The position numbers were made by a program, and so were the translations under genes. A stretch of DNA of 64,000 bases, from the NCBI RefSeq assembly GCF_014055005.1, contig NZ_CP059570.1, positions 434,001-498,000 on the forward strand, written 5' to 3'. Below, one piece after another: positions 9,633-18,283 of this stretch. Origin of the DNA: Neisseria dentiae (GTDB lineage: Bacteria > Pseudomonadota > Gammaproteobacteria > Burkholderiales > Neisseriaceae). The notes beneath the pieces were generated by a model. That model searched no databases and was not told the DNA's origin. It saw only the letters and a list, made by a program, of their open reading frames with translations. The stretch's first letter is position 1. Each line of letters begins with the position of its first letter.

Positions 9633-10508
9633 TTAGTTTTTGCCGGTATATTGCTGCAACAGTTCGCGGAATGCCGCGCCGGTTTCGGGGTGTTTCAAGC
9701 CGTAGGCAACGGTGGCTTCGAGGTAGCCCAGTTTGCTGCCGCAGTCGTAGCGCGTGCCCTCGAAAGCGTGGGCCAGCACGAACTCGTGGTCGAGCAGGCG
9801 GGCGATACCGTCGGTGAGCTGGATTTCGTTGCCCGCGCCGCGCGGCAGGTTGGTGAGCAGGTCGAAAATGCGAGGGGTGAGGATGTAGCGGCCGACCACG
9901 GCCAAATTGGAAGGCGCTTCTTCGGGTTTGGGTTTTTCAACGATATTGGTGATGCGTTTGTAGCTTTTGAGGTTTTCCACTTCCACAATACCGTAGGAAC
10001 CGGTTTGGGACGGATCCACCGTTTCCACGCCCAACACGCTGTTGCCGGTTTGGTTGTAGATATCGACCATCTGTTTGAGCGCGCCTTGCGGGGCGTCGAT
10101 TAAGTCGTCGGCCAGAATCACGGCAAACGGGTTGTCGCCCACGGCGGCGCGGGCGCACAGCACGGCGTGGCCCAAGCCCAGGGCTTCGGCTTGGCGGATA
10201 TACAGGCAGGTGATTTCGGGCGGCAGGATGTCTCTAACGTGTTCGAGCAGTTTGTCTTTATTGCGCTGTTCCAGCTCGGTTTCGAGTTCGTAGGCTTTGT
10301 CGAAGTGGTCTTCGATGCTGCGTTTGTTGCGGCCGGTAACGAACACCATTTCGGTGCAGCCTGCCGCCACGGCTTCTTCCACCGCGTATTGGATCAGGGG
10401 TTTATCGACAATCGGCAGCATTTCTTTGGGGCTGGCTTTGGTGGCGGGCAGAAAGCGGGTGCCCATGCCGGCAACGGGAAATACGGCTTTTTTAATCGGT
10501 TTGATCAT
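9633..10508 (-). CDS. galU: UTP-glucose-1-phosphate uridylyltransferase
   Basis: Makes UDP-glucose from UTP and glucose-1-phosphate, feeding lipooligosaccharide and UDP-galactose synthesis. The 291-residue protein starts MIKPIKKAVFPVAGMGTRF and continues to FLPATKASPKEMLPI, the nucleotidyltransferase signature with its activator-lysine region. ILADDLID (about 128-135) carries the metal-binding aspartates. Length is typical. It stands alone between ligA and parE, with about 140 bases upstream that can hold its own promoter. Confidence 0.95.
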   Translation of the reverse strand: MIKPIKKAVFPVAGMGTRFLPATKASPKEMLPIVDKPLIQYAVEEAVAAGCTEMVFVTGRNKRSIEDHFDKAYELETELEQRNKDKLLEHVRDILPPEITCLYIRQAEALGLGHAVLCARAAVGDNPFAVILADDLIDAPQGALKQMVDIYNQTGNSVLGVETVDPSQTGSYGIVEVENLKSYKRITNIVEKPKPEEAPSNLAVVGRYILTPRIFDLLTNLPRGAGNEIQLTDGIARLLDHEFVLAHAFEGTRYDCGSKLGYLEATVAYGLKHPETGAAFRELLQQYTGKN

Positions 10509-10650
10509 GTGTGGTTCCTCAAATAATTGAATGTATGACCATGCGGTGCGGCTTAAGTTTGCTTAAATTCGGCGACCATCTGAAAAATTATGGCGCACGG
10601 TTTAAAGTTACGGATTTTACTGGTTTGCGGCAGAGATGGGTAGGTTTGAT

Positions 10651-13089
10651 TCATTTGTCAATATTCAGCAAAGCCTTCAGTTGCGTTTCATCCAACACCG
10701 CCACGCCCAAAGCCTGCGCTTTTTCGAGTTTGCTGCCCGCCGCTTCGCCGGCCACCACATAGTCGGTTTTTTTCGACACGCTGCCCGACACTTTGCCGCC
10801 TGCGGCTTCAATCATGGCTTGTGCTTCGTCGCGCTTGAGCGTGGGCAGGGTGCCGGTGAGCACGAAGGTTTTGCCTGCAACGGCGCTGTTGCCGCTCTCG
10901 GGCTGCGCTTCGTTTTCAGACGGCATATCGTTCAAAAACGCTTCTATATCGCTCAAGAGGGCGAGATTGGCGGGCTGTTTGCGCCATTGTTGCCATTCGG
11001 CGTTGAGCGCGTTGTCGCCAATCAGGCCGGCCATGCTTTTGCCGGCCTGCTCCCATAACGCGGCGGCTTTTGTTTCGCTGGTTTTGTAGCCGGGCAGGCG
11101 GGCGAGCCATTTTTGCGGTTCGGCATATTGCGAAAGCGGCAGGGTAACGGGCTGGTTTTTCGGCGACACGCCCGCGGCCAGCAGTTCGTCTATCATAGCC
11201 TGCTGTTCGGCTTGGGCGAAAAAGTGGGCGACGGAATGCGCCACCACGGTGCCGATGTCGGGCAGGCAGGCCAACAGCGGTTCAGGGGCGCGGCGCACTT
11301 TTTCGAGCGTGCCGAATGCCTGTGCCAGCGATTTGGCGGTGCGCTCGCCCACATGGCGTATGCCCAGCGCAAACAGAAAGCGTGCCAAGTCGGGCTGTTT
11401 GCTCGCTTCGATGCCGGCCAGAATGTTTTGCGCCCACTTAACGGGCGACTGTTTTTTGCCGTTTTTTTGGCCGTCTGAAAGCGGTTCGCCGCCGCTTTCC
11501 GGTTGCGTTTCGCTTTTGTCGGCGTTTTCTTTCATCTGCTGCAAGGCGGGAATGTCGAGGCGGTATAGATCGGCGAAATGTTCCACCAAACCCTGCGCCA
11601 CCAGCTGCTCGATCTGCCGCTGCCCCAAGCCTTCGATGTCCATCGCTTTACGCGAGGCGAAGTGGATCAGCCCCTGCGCACGCTGGGCACGGCACAGCAT
11701 GCCGCCGCTGCACCGCGCCACCGCTTCGCCTTCTTCGCGCTCGATGCCGCTGCCGCAAATCGGGCAGTGTTCGGGCAGGCGGTATTGCGGGTAAAGAGGT
11801 TCGCTGCGGCTTTCAGACGGCCTGTCGAACATATCGCCTTGCAGGCCGTCTGAAACGGCGGCGGCTTCGCGCATCGGGCGGCGATCGAAAATCACGCGCA
11901 CCACTTCGGGAATCACGTCGCCCGCGCGGCGCACCACCACGGTGTCGCCCACGCGCACGTCTTTGCGCTGCGTTTCGCCTTCGTTGTGCAGGGTGGCATT
12001 GGTAACGGTTACGCCGCCCACAAACACGGGTTGCAGGCGGGCAACGGGCGTTACCGCGCCGGTGCGGCCCACCTGCACGTCGATGGCTTCCACCACGGTT
12101 AAGGCTTCTTCGGCGGGGAATTTGTGCGCAATGGCCCAGCGCGGCGCGCGCGAAATAAAGCCCAGCTCCTGTTGTTCGGCCAGGCTGTTCACTTTCACCA
12201 CCATGCCGTCGATTTCATAAGGCAGGCCCGGGCGTTTTTTGCTCATTTCTTCGTAAAACGCCAACACGCCGGCCATGTCGGGGAACACGCCGTAGTGGCC
12301 GTCGGGCAGGCTGAAGCCCAGTTCTTGCAGATATTCCAGCTCTTCAAAATGCGTGGCGGGCGCCGGGCCGCCTTCGCTGCGGGCAATGCTGTAGGCGAAA
12401 AAATGCAGGCGGCGGCGGGCGGTGATGCGCGAATCGAGCTGGCGCAGGCTGCCGGCGGCGGCGTTGCGCGGGTTGGCAAACAGTTTTTGGCCGGCGGCGG
12501 CCTGCTGTTCGTTCAGCGCGGCAAAATCGGCTTTGAGCATCAGCACTTCGCCGCGCACTTCGATTAGTTCGGGCACCTGCCCGCCGTGCAGCCTGAGCGG
12601 CACGTTGGCGATGGTTTTCACGTTGAGGGTAACGTCTTCGCCCACCGAGCCGTCGCCGCGTGTGGCGGCGCGCTCCAGCACACCGCTGCGGTAGAGCAGG
12701 CTGACGGCCAGTCCGTCGAATTTCGGCTCGATCACATATTCGGGCTGCCTGCCGCCCAAGCCGCTGCGCACGCGTTCGTCGAAGGCATACATTTCGGCGT
12801 GGTCGAACGCGCCGTTTTCGTTTTGCGGCGAAAATGCGTTGGAAAGCGACAGCATCGGCACTTCGTGGCGCACGCTCTCAAAGCCCGCCAACGGTTGGCC
12901 GCCCACGCGCTGGGTGGGGCTGTCGGGCAGTTTCAGCTGCGGATGGGCGGCCTCGAGCGCTTCGAGTTCGCGAAAGAGTTTGTCGTATTCGGCATCGGGT
13001 ACGCTGGGTGCGTCGAGGGTGTAGTATTCGTAGGCGTAGCGGTTGAGCAGCGCGGTCAGTTCGCGGATGCGGAGGGCGGGGTTGTTCAT
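10651..13089 (-). CDS. ligA: NAD-dependent DNA ligase, with DUS-bearing linkers
   Basis: Seals nicks in replication and repair, using NAD. Domains in order: Ia/adenylation with lysine K123 in EPKFDGLA, OB fold, zinc finger (HCPICG then CSGG and LCRAQR), helix-hairpin-helix, BRCT. At 812 residues it is about 140 longer than the E. coli enzyme (671). The extra length lies in linkers between domains. DUS-like sequences at 10915-10926, 11468-11479, 11812-11823 and 11843-11854 encode linker peptides such as DMPSE, LSDG, DRPSES and VSDGL. I chose ATG 13089 (MNNPALR) because the frame above it reads through DUS and gives no family similarity. The RBS is weak and a DUS hairpin lies right against the start. 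Confidence 0.94.
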   Translation of the reverse strand: MNNPALRIRELTALLNRYAYEYYTLDAPSVPDAEYDKLFRELEALEAAHPQLKLPDSPTQRVGGQPLAGFESVRHEVPMLSLSNAFSPQNENGAFDHAEMYAFDERVRSGLGGRQPEYVIEPKFDGLAVSLLYRSGVLERAATRGDGSVGEDVTLNVKTIANVPLRLHGGQVPELIEVRGEVLMLKADFAALNEQQAAAGQKLFANPRNAAAGSLRQLDSRITARRRLHFFAYSIARSEGGPAPATHFEELEYLQELGFSLPDGHYGVFPDMAGVLAFYEEMSKKRPGLPYEIDGMVVKVNSLAEQQELGFISRAPRWAIAHKFPAEEALTVVEAIDVQVGRTGAVTPVARLQPVFVGGVTVTNATLHNEGETQRKDVRVGDTVVVRRAGDVIPEVVRVIFDRRPMREAAAVSDGLQGDMFDRPSESRSEPLYPQYRLPEHCPICGSGIEREEGEAVARCSGGMLCRAQRAQGLIHFASRKAMDIEGLGQRQIEQLVAQGLVEHFADLYRLDIPALQQMKENADKSETQPESGGEPLSDGQKNGKKQSPVKWAQNILAGIEASKQPDLARFLFALGIRHVGERTAKSLAQAFGTLEKVRRAPEPLLACLPDIGTVVAHSVAHFFAQAEQQAMIDELLAAGVSPKNQPVTLPLSQYAEPQKWLARLPGYKTSETKAAALWEQAGKSMAGLIGDNALNAEWQQWRKQPANLALLSDIEAFLNDMPSENEAQPESGNSAVAGKTFVLTGTLPTLKRDEAQAMIEAAGGKVSGSVSKKTDYVVAGEAAGSKLEKAQALGVAVLDETQLKALLNIDK

Positions 13090-13092
13090 AAC

Positions 13093-13138
13093 ATCAGGCC
13101 GTCTGAAAAAAGATAAAAGGTTTTTCAGACGGCCTGAT
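13093..13138 (-). promoter_or_regulatory. DUS hairpin abutting the ligA start codon
   Basis: ATCAGGCCGTCTGAAAAA (13093-13110) and its complement (13121-13138) form an 18-bp perfect inverted pair. It begins only three bases above the ligA ATG, where the ribosome-binding site should be. It may weaken ligA translation or end a transcript from upstream. Confidence 0.5.
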
Positions 13139-13212
13139 GCTTGGACAAGACCGTCTGAATGCAAACCGGATTGTATAGAAAAAAGAAGGCGGGCCGTTTC
13201 GGGCGGGCGGGC

Positions 13213-13590
13213 TTATTTTTCGGCCACGGCAAACGCCAGCACCTGGCCGCCTTCGTCGCTCATGCTCAAATGCACGCGTTTGATGCCTTTTTCTTGCAGC
13301 CACTGCTGCAAATCGGGTTCGCAGATAAATTCGGGTTTGCCCAATCCGTCGTGCCCCACGCCGATGTTGCGCAGGCTCACGGGCGTGCGCAGGCCGGTGC
13401 CGACGGCTTTGGCGAAGGCTTCTTTGGCGGCGAAGCGTTTGGCAAGAAAGTTTGCCGGCCTGCCCGATTGCGGGTATTCGAGCAGTTCGATGCGGCTGAG
13501 CAGACGCTGGGCGAAGGCTTGGCCGTATTTTTTGTGCAGTTTTTCGATGCGCTCCAGCGCAACGATGTCGGTGCCGATTCCGTAGATCAT
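13213..13590 (-). CDS. acpS: Holo-[acyl-carrier-protein] synthase
   Basis: Transfers 4'-phosphopantetheine from CoA to acyl carrier protein. The 125-residue protein has the magnesium-binding aspartate D8 in GTDIVALERI and E57 in FAAKEAFAKA, both diagnostic. Last gene of a recO-pdxJ-acpS block, an order well known in proteobacteria. Here a 139-bp MITE-like repeat separates it from pdxJ. The repeat may split the operon or change read-through. Confidence 0.95.
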   Translation of the reverse strand: MIYGIGTDIVALERIEKLHKKYGQAFAQRLLSRIELLEYPQSGRPANFLAKRFAAKEAFAKAVGTGLRTPVSLRNIGVGHDGLGKPEFICEPDLQQWLQEKGIKRVHLSMSDEGGQVLAFAVAEK

Positions 13591-13609
13591 AGGGTTTCCT
13601 TTGCGGGTT

Positions 13610-13748
13610 GAGACCTTTGCAAAACTCCCATCTGCGGCGCATTTCTGCGTTGTGCGCTGCTCGCTCGCCTAACTCTATGTTATGTCTGCGCTCGCTGCGC
13701 TGCTGCGCCTTGAACTGCATCCACATCTGGAAGTTTTGCAAAGGTCTC
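13610..13748. repeat. MITE-like element, family A, copy 1
   Basis: 139 bp bounded by GAGACCTTTGCAAAAC and its inverse. The core (CATCTGCGGCGCATTTCTGC ... CTTGAACTGCATCCACATC) is shared with copies at 15343, 54546 and 57929. Flanks are GGGTT and GGTTT, an imperfect match to the 5-bp duplications seen at the other copies. It lies between acpS and pdxJ. Confidence 0.85.
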
Positions 13749-13764
13749 GGTTTTTCAGACGGCC

Positions 13765-14496
13765 TCAATAAGGCAGCGAGCGCGCCCTGAACATCACTTC
13801 TTTCATCTGCCGTATCGCTTCGGGCAGGCCGAGAAACAGGGCTTGGGCAATCAGCGAGTGGCCGATGTTCAGCTCATGGATGGCAAGGATTTTGGCAATC
13901 GGGGTTACGTTGTGGATGGTGAGGCCGTGGCCTGCATTCACAACCAGCCCCAAATCGCTGCCGAAGTTTGCGCCTTCTTCGATGCGCTGCAATTGCATCG
14001 CGCGCGCCTGCGGCGTTTCGGCATCGGCATAGGCGCCGGTGTGCAGCTCGATAACGGGCGCGCCCACGTCGCGGGCGGCTTGGATTTGCGCTTCGTCGGC
14101 GTCGATAAACAGGGAAACGCGGATGCCGGCTTCGGTGAGCGTTTTGGTGAAGGCGGCGATTTTGTCTTGCTGCGCCAAAACGTCGAGGCCGCCTTCGGTG
14201 GTGATTTCTTCGCGCTTTTCGGGCACGATGCACACGTCTTCGGGCATCACTTTAAGGGCGTTTTCGAGCATTTCTTCGGTGAGCGCCATTTCGAGGTTCA
14301 TGCGGGTGCGGATGGCGTTTTTGATGGCGGATACGTCGGCGTCTTTGATGTGGCGGCGGTCTTCGCGCAGGTGCAGGGTAATCAGGTCGGCGCCGTGGGT
14401 TTCGGCAATCAGTGCGGCTTCGAGCGGGCTGGGGTAGGGGGTGCCGCGGGCGTTGCGCAGGGTGGCGACGTGGTCGATGTTTACGCCTAGTAACAT
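13765..14496 (-). CDS. pdxJ: Pyridoxine 5'-phosphate synthase
   Basis: Condenses 1-deoxyxylulose-5-phosphate with 3-amino-2-oxopropyl phosphate to form pyridoxine phosphate (vitamin B6). The 243-residue TIM barrel begins LLGVNIDHVATLRNARGT, and has the glutamate/histidine region IELHTGAYAD and NAGHGLTIHN typical of PdxJ. Length is normal. Middle gene of the recO-pdxJ-acpS block. GAACCG lies ahead of the ATG, so the RBS is weak. Confidence 0.96.
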   Translation of the reverse strand: MLLGVNIDHVATLRNARGTPYPSPLEAALIAETHGADLITLHLREDRRHIKDADVSAIKNAIRTRMNLEMALTEEMLENALKVMPEDVCIVPEKREEITTEGGLDVLAQQDKIAAFTKTLTEAGIRVSLFIDADEAQIQAARDVGAPVIELHTGAYADAETPQARAMQLQRIEEGANFGSDLGLVVNAGHGLTIHNVTPIAKILAIHELNIGHSLIAQALFLGLPEAIRQMKEVMFRARSLPY

Positions 14497-14566
14497 GGTT
14501 CGGTTCCTTTTTTTTGAAGGTGTTCGGTTGTGTTTTCAGACGGCCTGTGCGGGTTGGGCACAAGAT

Positions 14567-15313
14567 TCAGGCCGTCTGAAACGCCTGCATCTGCTGTAAA
14601 ACCTGCCGCGATTTGATGCCTTCGGGCAGGCGGAAATCCAACAGCATGCGGGTGAGTTTGAGGGTTTGCTGCAAACTTTCGCCGTTGTCGAAAATGCCGT
14701 TGCGCAGTTGGATTAGGGTGCTGCCGTCCACCGCAACGCCTTGCGCTTCGTGCTGCGGCAAACCGCCGGCCTGTGCCAGCGGCAGCGGGGCGTGCTCGGG
14801 GCGCAGCCAGTAGGTTTGCCCGGCGGTAACGGGTTGGCCGTGTTCGTCGTTTTGCAGGTCGGGGGCGAAGCCCAGTTCGGTTAGCAACGCCCACTCGAAG
14901 CGGCGCAGGGCGGCAACGTGGTTCGGCTCTTCGGCCACCACGCGCATCAGGGTGTGGAGTGCGTCGTACAGGGCGGGGTGCGGGTCTTCGCGGGCGGTGA
15001 GTTTATATACCAATTCGTTGGCATACAGCCCGCTGAACAGCGACCGCCCCTGCGGCTGCCGCCAGCCGCCCAGCCATTCGGCGCGGTGCAGGGTTTTCAG
15101 CTCCTGCGAACCGTACCACGATGCGCTCACCGGCACAAACGGCACCAACACGCCGCGCAGCTCGCTCTGGCGCGTGCGGGCGCTGCGGGCGAGCAGGGCC
15201 ACGCGCCCGTAGCGGCGGCTGAACATTTCCAGCCACAGGCTGCTTTCGCGCCAGGGTTTGGCGGTGAGCAGGAAAGCGGGTTCGTGGTTGATGCGGTGGG
15301 TTTGGGCGGGCAT
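14567..15313 (-). CDS. recO: DNA repair protein RecO
   Basis: Loads RecA on SSB-coated single strands as part of RecFOR repair. The 248-residue protein has the N-terminal OB fold (AFLLTAKPWRESSLWLEMFS, near residues 13-32) with the RYGRVALLARSAR stretch, and a helical C-terminal part. The zinc cysteines of some RecO proteins are not present. The last codons and the stop (F-Q-T-A-stop) are provided by a DUS read as TTTCAGACGGCCTGA. recA itself is at 58175. It is first in the recO-pdxJ-acpS block. Confidence 0.92.
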   Translation of the reverse strand: MPAQTHRINHEPAFLLTAKPWRESSLWLEMFSRRYGRVALLARSARTRQSELRGVLVPFVPVSASWYGSQELKTLHRAEWLGGWRQPQGRSLFSGLYANELVYKLTAREDPHPALYDALHTLMRVVAEEPNHVAALRRFEWALLTELGFAPDLQNDEHGQPVTAGQTYWLRPEHAPLPLAQAGGLPQHEAQGVAVDGSTLIQLRNGIFDNGESLQQTLKLTRMLLDFRLPEGIKSRQVLQQMQAFQTA

Positions 15314-15342
15314 ATTAACGGTTTATCCGGTTGCGGCAGGCC

Positions 15343-15480
15343 TAGACCTTTGCAAAACCCCCATCTGCGGCGCATTTCTGCGTTGTGTGCTGCTCGCTCG
15401 CCTGCCTATCGTGTGGTATGGCCGCACTCGCTGCGCTGCTACGCCTTGAACGGTATCCACATCCGGGGGGCAAAGGTCTC
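15343..15480. repeat. MITE-like element, family A, copy 2
   Basis: 138 bp with ends TAGACCTTTGCAAAAC and GCAAAGGTCTC around the family A core. It is flanked by a perfect 5-bp direct repeat AGGCC (15338-15342 and 15481-15485). The right AGGCC is the first half of a DUS, so the target lay at a DUS edge. The right inner end has lost the TTTT part of the inverted repeat. Confidence 0.85.
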
Positions 15481-15518
15481 AGGCCGTCTGAAATCTTTCA
15501 GATGGCCTTGAATGCGCT

Positions 15519-16610
15519 TTATCTGCACTTTTCCAGCCACACCCCGCTTTCGATGTGGGGGGTGAACGGAAACTGGTCGAACAGCGCCATGCGGCGTATG
15601 CGGTGGGTTTGCGCCAGCGTGTCGAGGTTGGTGCGCAGGGTTTCGGGGTTGCACGAAATATAAATCACATGGTCGAACTGCCGCACCAGTTTCAGGGTTT
15701 CGCCGTCGATGCCGGCGCGCGGCGGGTCGACGAAAATAGTGGAAAAGCGGTAGTCGGCCAGCACGATGCCTTGTTCTTGCAGGCGGCGGAACTCGCGCGC
15801 GCCGGTGTAGGCTTCGGTAAATTCTTCGGCCGACAAACGGGCGATTTTCACGTTGCCGCTGCCGTTCGCTTTTATATTCCACAACGCCGCCTGCACCGAG
15901 GTTTTCGACACTTCGGTGGCCAGCACTTTATCGAAACTGCGCGCGAGCGGCAGGGTGAAGTTGCCGTTGCCGCAATAGAGTTCCAGCATGTCGCCGCCGA
16001 TGTGCTGCGCCACCCCGCACGCCCAGGCAAGCATTTTTTCGCAAACGGCGGCGTTGGGCTGGGTGAAACTGCCTTCGTATTGGCGGTAAACGAACGGGTT
16101 GCCGTTTACATGCAGTTTTTCGGTAACGAAATCCTGCTTCAGCACGATTTTCTGCCCTTTGCTGCGGCCGATAACGGCGATGCCTAGCTCGTTTTGCATC
16201 TCTTCGGCAGCGGCGCGCCAGGTGTCGTCGAGCTTTTTGTGGTAGATCATCGTAACCAGCATTTCGCCGCTCAGGGTGGCGAGAAACTCCACCTGATACC
16301 AGCGGTTTTTCAGCACGCCCACACGGTCGGCCGCTGCGAGCAGGCGCGGCATCAGGCGGTTGATGGCTTCGCAGGCGGGGGCAAAGCTGTCGCAGCGCCG
16401 CATGGTTGCCCCGCCGGCTTTGCGCCCCTGCTCGAACATGGCGTAAAACATGGTTTCGCCTTCGTGCCAAACCCTGAACTCGGCGCGCATACGGTAGTGC
16501 CGTTCGGGGGAGTCGAACACTTCCAAATCGGGCACGGGCAGCGGCGCGAACAGTTGCTCGATGCGGCGGATTTTTCCGTTTAGCTGTTGCTGGTAGGCAG
16601 AATCGGTCAT
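15519..16610 (-). CDS. trmA: tRNA (uracil-5-)-methyltransferase
   Basis: Makes m5U54 in the T-loop of tRNA from S-adenosylmethionine. The 363-residue protein matches E. coli TrmA (366). SAM-binding motif is MLELYCGNGNFTLPLAR. DPPRAGID precedes the catalytic cysteine C320 in ISCNPETL, and the C-terminal glutamate is in HIESGVWLEK. I chose ATG 16610 (MTDSAYQQQLNGK). The open frame above it includes a DUS and is not conserved. The C-terminal end faces the family A repeat. Confidence 0.95.
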   Translation of the reverse strand: MTDSAYQQQLNGKIRRIEQLFAPLPVPDLEVFDSPERHYRMRAEFRVWHEGETMFYAMFEQGRKAGGATMRRCDSFAPACEAINRLMPRLLAAADRVGVLKNRWYQVEFLATLSGEMLVTMIYHKKLDDTWRAAAEEMQNELGIAVIGRSKGQKIVLKQDFVTEKLHVNGNPFVYRQYEGSFTQPNAAVCEKMLAWACGVAQHIGGDMLELYCGNGNFTLPLARSFDKVLATEVSKTSVQAALWNIKANGSGNVKIARLSAEEFTEAYTGAREFRRLQEQGIVLADYRFSTIFVDPPRAGIDGETLKLVRQFDHVIYISCNPETLRTNLDTLAQTHRIRRMALFDQFPFTPHIESGVWLEKCR

Positions 16611-16734
16611 GGTTGCGGCAATCGTGGGAAAGAGGGTGATTATATAGCGGAAATACGGTTTTTCCGCTTTCGGGCAGTTTGTTTTCAGACGGCCTGTAAG
16701 GGAGGGACCGTCTGAAAACAAGCCCAACATTGGT

Positions 16735-17100
16735 TTACAGCCAGCCGTCGGGCGAAACGGGCTGGTTGTCGAGCAGTTTTATAAATCCGGCCACCATGCG
16801 GTAGATAAACCACACGCTCGCCGCGAGAATAACCGCGAAGCCGATAAAGATAAACATCGTGATCCAGCCGATTAACATACCCAGCAGGGTGTACCAAAAA
16901 GTTTTAATCAGATATTGCGCATGGCTGTGGTAAACCGTGCCCGCCATTTCGTCGCGCTTCAAATAGGCCATAATCACGCCCACCAGTGCGGTGACGCCGT
17001 TAACCAGCGACAGGGCGTAAAGGGCGTAGATGATGATGGTGTAGGTACGCAGGCTGTCGCCCGGCGAGGGGCTGTTGTGTTCGATAACATTGTTGCTCAT
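16735..17100 (-). CDS. Small inner-membrane protein, DUF4870/COG3671-like
   Basis: A 121-residue protein with three to four membrane helices (about 18-40, 65-88 and 90-112) and a polar N-terminus. The stretch HSHAQYLIKTFWYTLLG between helices resembles the conserved loop of the COG3671 membrane proteins. No function is known. ATG 17100 has AAGGAAA eight bases upstream. The longer open frame above it is basic and low-complexity, so it was left out. C-terminus is soluble (LDNQPVSPDGWL). Confidence 0.75.
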   Translation of the reverse strand: MSNNVIEHNSPSPGDSLRTYTIIIYALYALSLVNGVTALVGVIMAYLKRDEMAGTVYHSHAQYLIKTFWYTLLGMLIGWITMFIFIGFAVILAASVWFIYRMVAGFIKLLDNQPVSPDGWL

Positions 17101-17461
17101 GGCAGTTTCCTTTCTCGGTTGGATCGCGGGCGGAGGCAGGCTGGAACAGCAGACCGCAAGCCTATTATAAAGCAACCGGGCGCGGTTGTTGTCTATAGGC
17201 GGCGCAAGCCGCAGCGGCCGCCGTTTTGCCGCACGGGCTGGGCAGGGGAAATCTTTACTTGTTTTGAACTGTTTTTTCATACGGCATAAAACAAAAGCCA
17301 AATCAACGGCATAAGGACAAAGACGGCACGGTTTGCGCACACAAGCCCTTTTTGCGGCGCGGCGCGCAAAAGACAAGGAACTTTTTATCTGTTATGGTTG
17401 CCCAATACCCGTCTGTGCCGTACCGGCGCAATTTGAATAAAACGATTAACGGAGTAACTTT
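17101..17461. other. Divergent intergenic region, no gene seen
   Basis: This gap holds the promoters of the small membrane protein gene (minus) and the lipoprotein gene (plus). A GC-rich potential hairpin lies near 17349-17372. TGTTATGGT near 17390 is a weak candidate extended -10 for the lipoprotein gene. No DUS and no coding potential were recognised. Confidence 0.4.
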
Positions 17462-18034
17462 ATGAAATCAAATTTGAAAACCATTGTTCCCGCTCTGGCC
17501 ATGGTAGCCGCCCTGAGCGCCTGCGGTATGTTCGGCAAAGACAAGCCCAAAGCCCAACCCGCTCCCGCGCCTGCCGCGCAACAGCAGCCGGCACCCCAAG
17601 CCCAAGGCCCGCAAACCGTTCAGGTTGATTCCATCGACGGTAAAAAAGAAGTGGCCTACAAATGCGGCGACAAAGGCCAAAACCCGTTGAACGTGATGTA
17701 TGGTTTCAAAAACGGCGAAGTAGTGGTTGCCCAAGTTAAATATCAAGACAAGGTTTCTCCCGGTCTGTTCCGCGTAGTGGGCAATGAAGACCAAAACATC
17801 TTCGCCGGCGGCGGCATCACTTGGTCGGCAAGCAAAGCCACTGCCGCCAATGTGGATAAAGTGGACGGCAATATGCTCACCCAAGCGGCTGTGGAAACCG
17901 TAAACGGCCAACAGCAGCAAGTGTCGCAAATCGTAACCCGCGGCTGCGTGCTCGACAAAGCGGCCACCGCCAAACTGAACAAAGCCGCCGCGCCCGCCAA
18001 AGCGCCTGCGAAAAAAGCACCGGCTAAAAAATAA
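17462..18034 (+). CDS. Lipoprotein with possible adhesin-complex-like (ACP) domain
   Basis: A 190-residue exported protein with a lipoprotein signal ending LSAC (C21). A Pro/Ala/Gln-rich linker follows (about 28-50). The folded domain (about 55-165) has two cysteines, in YKCGDKG and RGCVLD, arranged like those of the neisserial adhesin complex protein/MliC-type lysozyme inhibitors (KKTVSYVC...KDC). The tail is a low-complexity Lys/Ala/Pro stretch ending KAPAKKAPAKK. The domain match is by pattern only. A role as outer-membrane lipoprotein or lysozyme inhibitor is inference. ACGGAGTAAC supplies the RBS. Confidence 0.65.
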   Translation: MKSNLKTIVPALAMVAALSACGMFGKDKPKAQPAPAPAAQQQPAPQAQGPQTVQVDSIDGKKEVAYKCGDKGQNPLNVMYGFKNGEVVVAQVKYQDKVSPGLFRVVGNEDQNIFAGGGITWSASKATAANVDKVDGNMLTQAAVETVNGQQQQVSQIVTRGCVLDKAATAKLNKAAAPAKAPAKKAPAKK

Positions 18035-18045
18035 ACGCCCGTGAA

Positions 18046-18089
18046 ATCAAACAAGGCCGTCTGAATATTTTCAGACGGCCTTGTTTGAT
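18046..18089 (+). terminator. Long DUS hairpin behind the lipoprotein gene
   Basis: Perfect 20-bp arms (18046-18065 and 18070-18089) around a TATT loop, with DUS and its complement at the centre. No T-run follows, so it may act as a stop, an RNA stabiliser, or simply a DUS pair. Confidence 0.65.
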
Positions 18090-18114
18090 GTTTGATGCTA
18101 TAGCAAAGCCACTT

Positions 18115-18279
18115 GGGACCTTTGCAAAATTCAACACCACCTGAAAAACCTGATTTCCGTCATTCCCGCCTACTCGGGAATGACGATAACTGGATGTTCA
18201 GACGGCCTCAAAGAATTTTGCAAAGGCCTCCACTTGTTTAGTAACCGTTTCGAGACCTTTGCAAAACTGCCTTGGTCTC
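18115..18279. repeat. Composite repeats with GACCTTTGCAAAA-type ends
   Basis: From 18115 to 18230 GGGACCTTTGCAAAAT and its inverse (TTTTGCAAAGGCCTC) bound a dRS3-like segment (CGTCATTCCCGCC...GGGAATGACG) and a DUS. From 18252 to 18279 there is a 28-bp miniature with the same ends and almost no core. Both lie past the dehydrogenase gene. Confidence 0.7.
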
Positions 18280-18283
18280 AGGC

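Noticed and set aside
13610..13748. Repeats of family A as CRISPR or small RNA genes
   Set aside because: They have inverted ends, target duplications and are dispersed, so a mobile repeat explains them better. No CRISPR array was seen anywhere.
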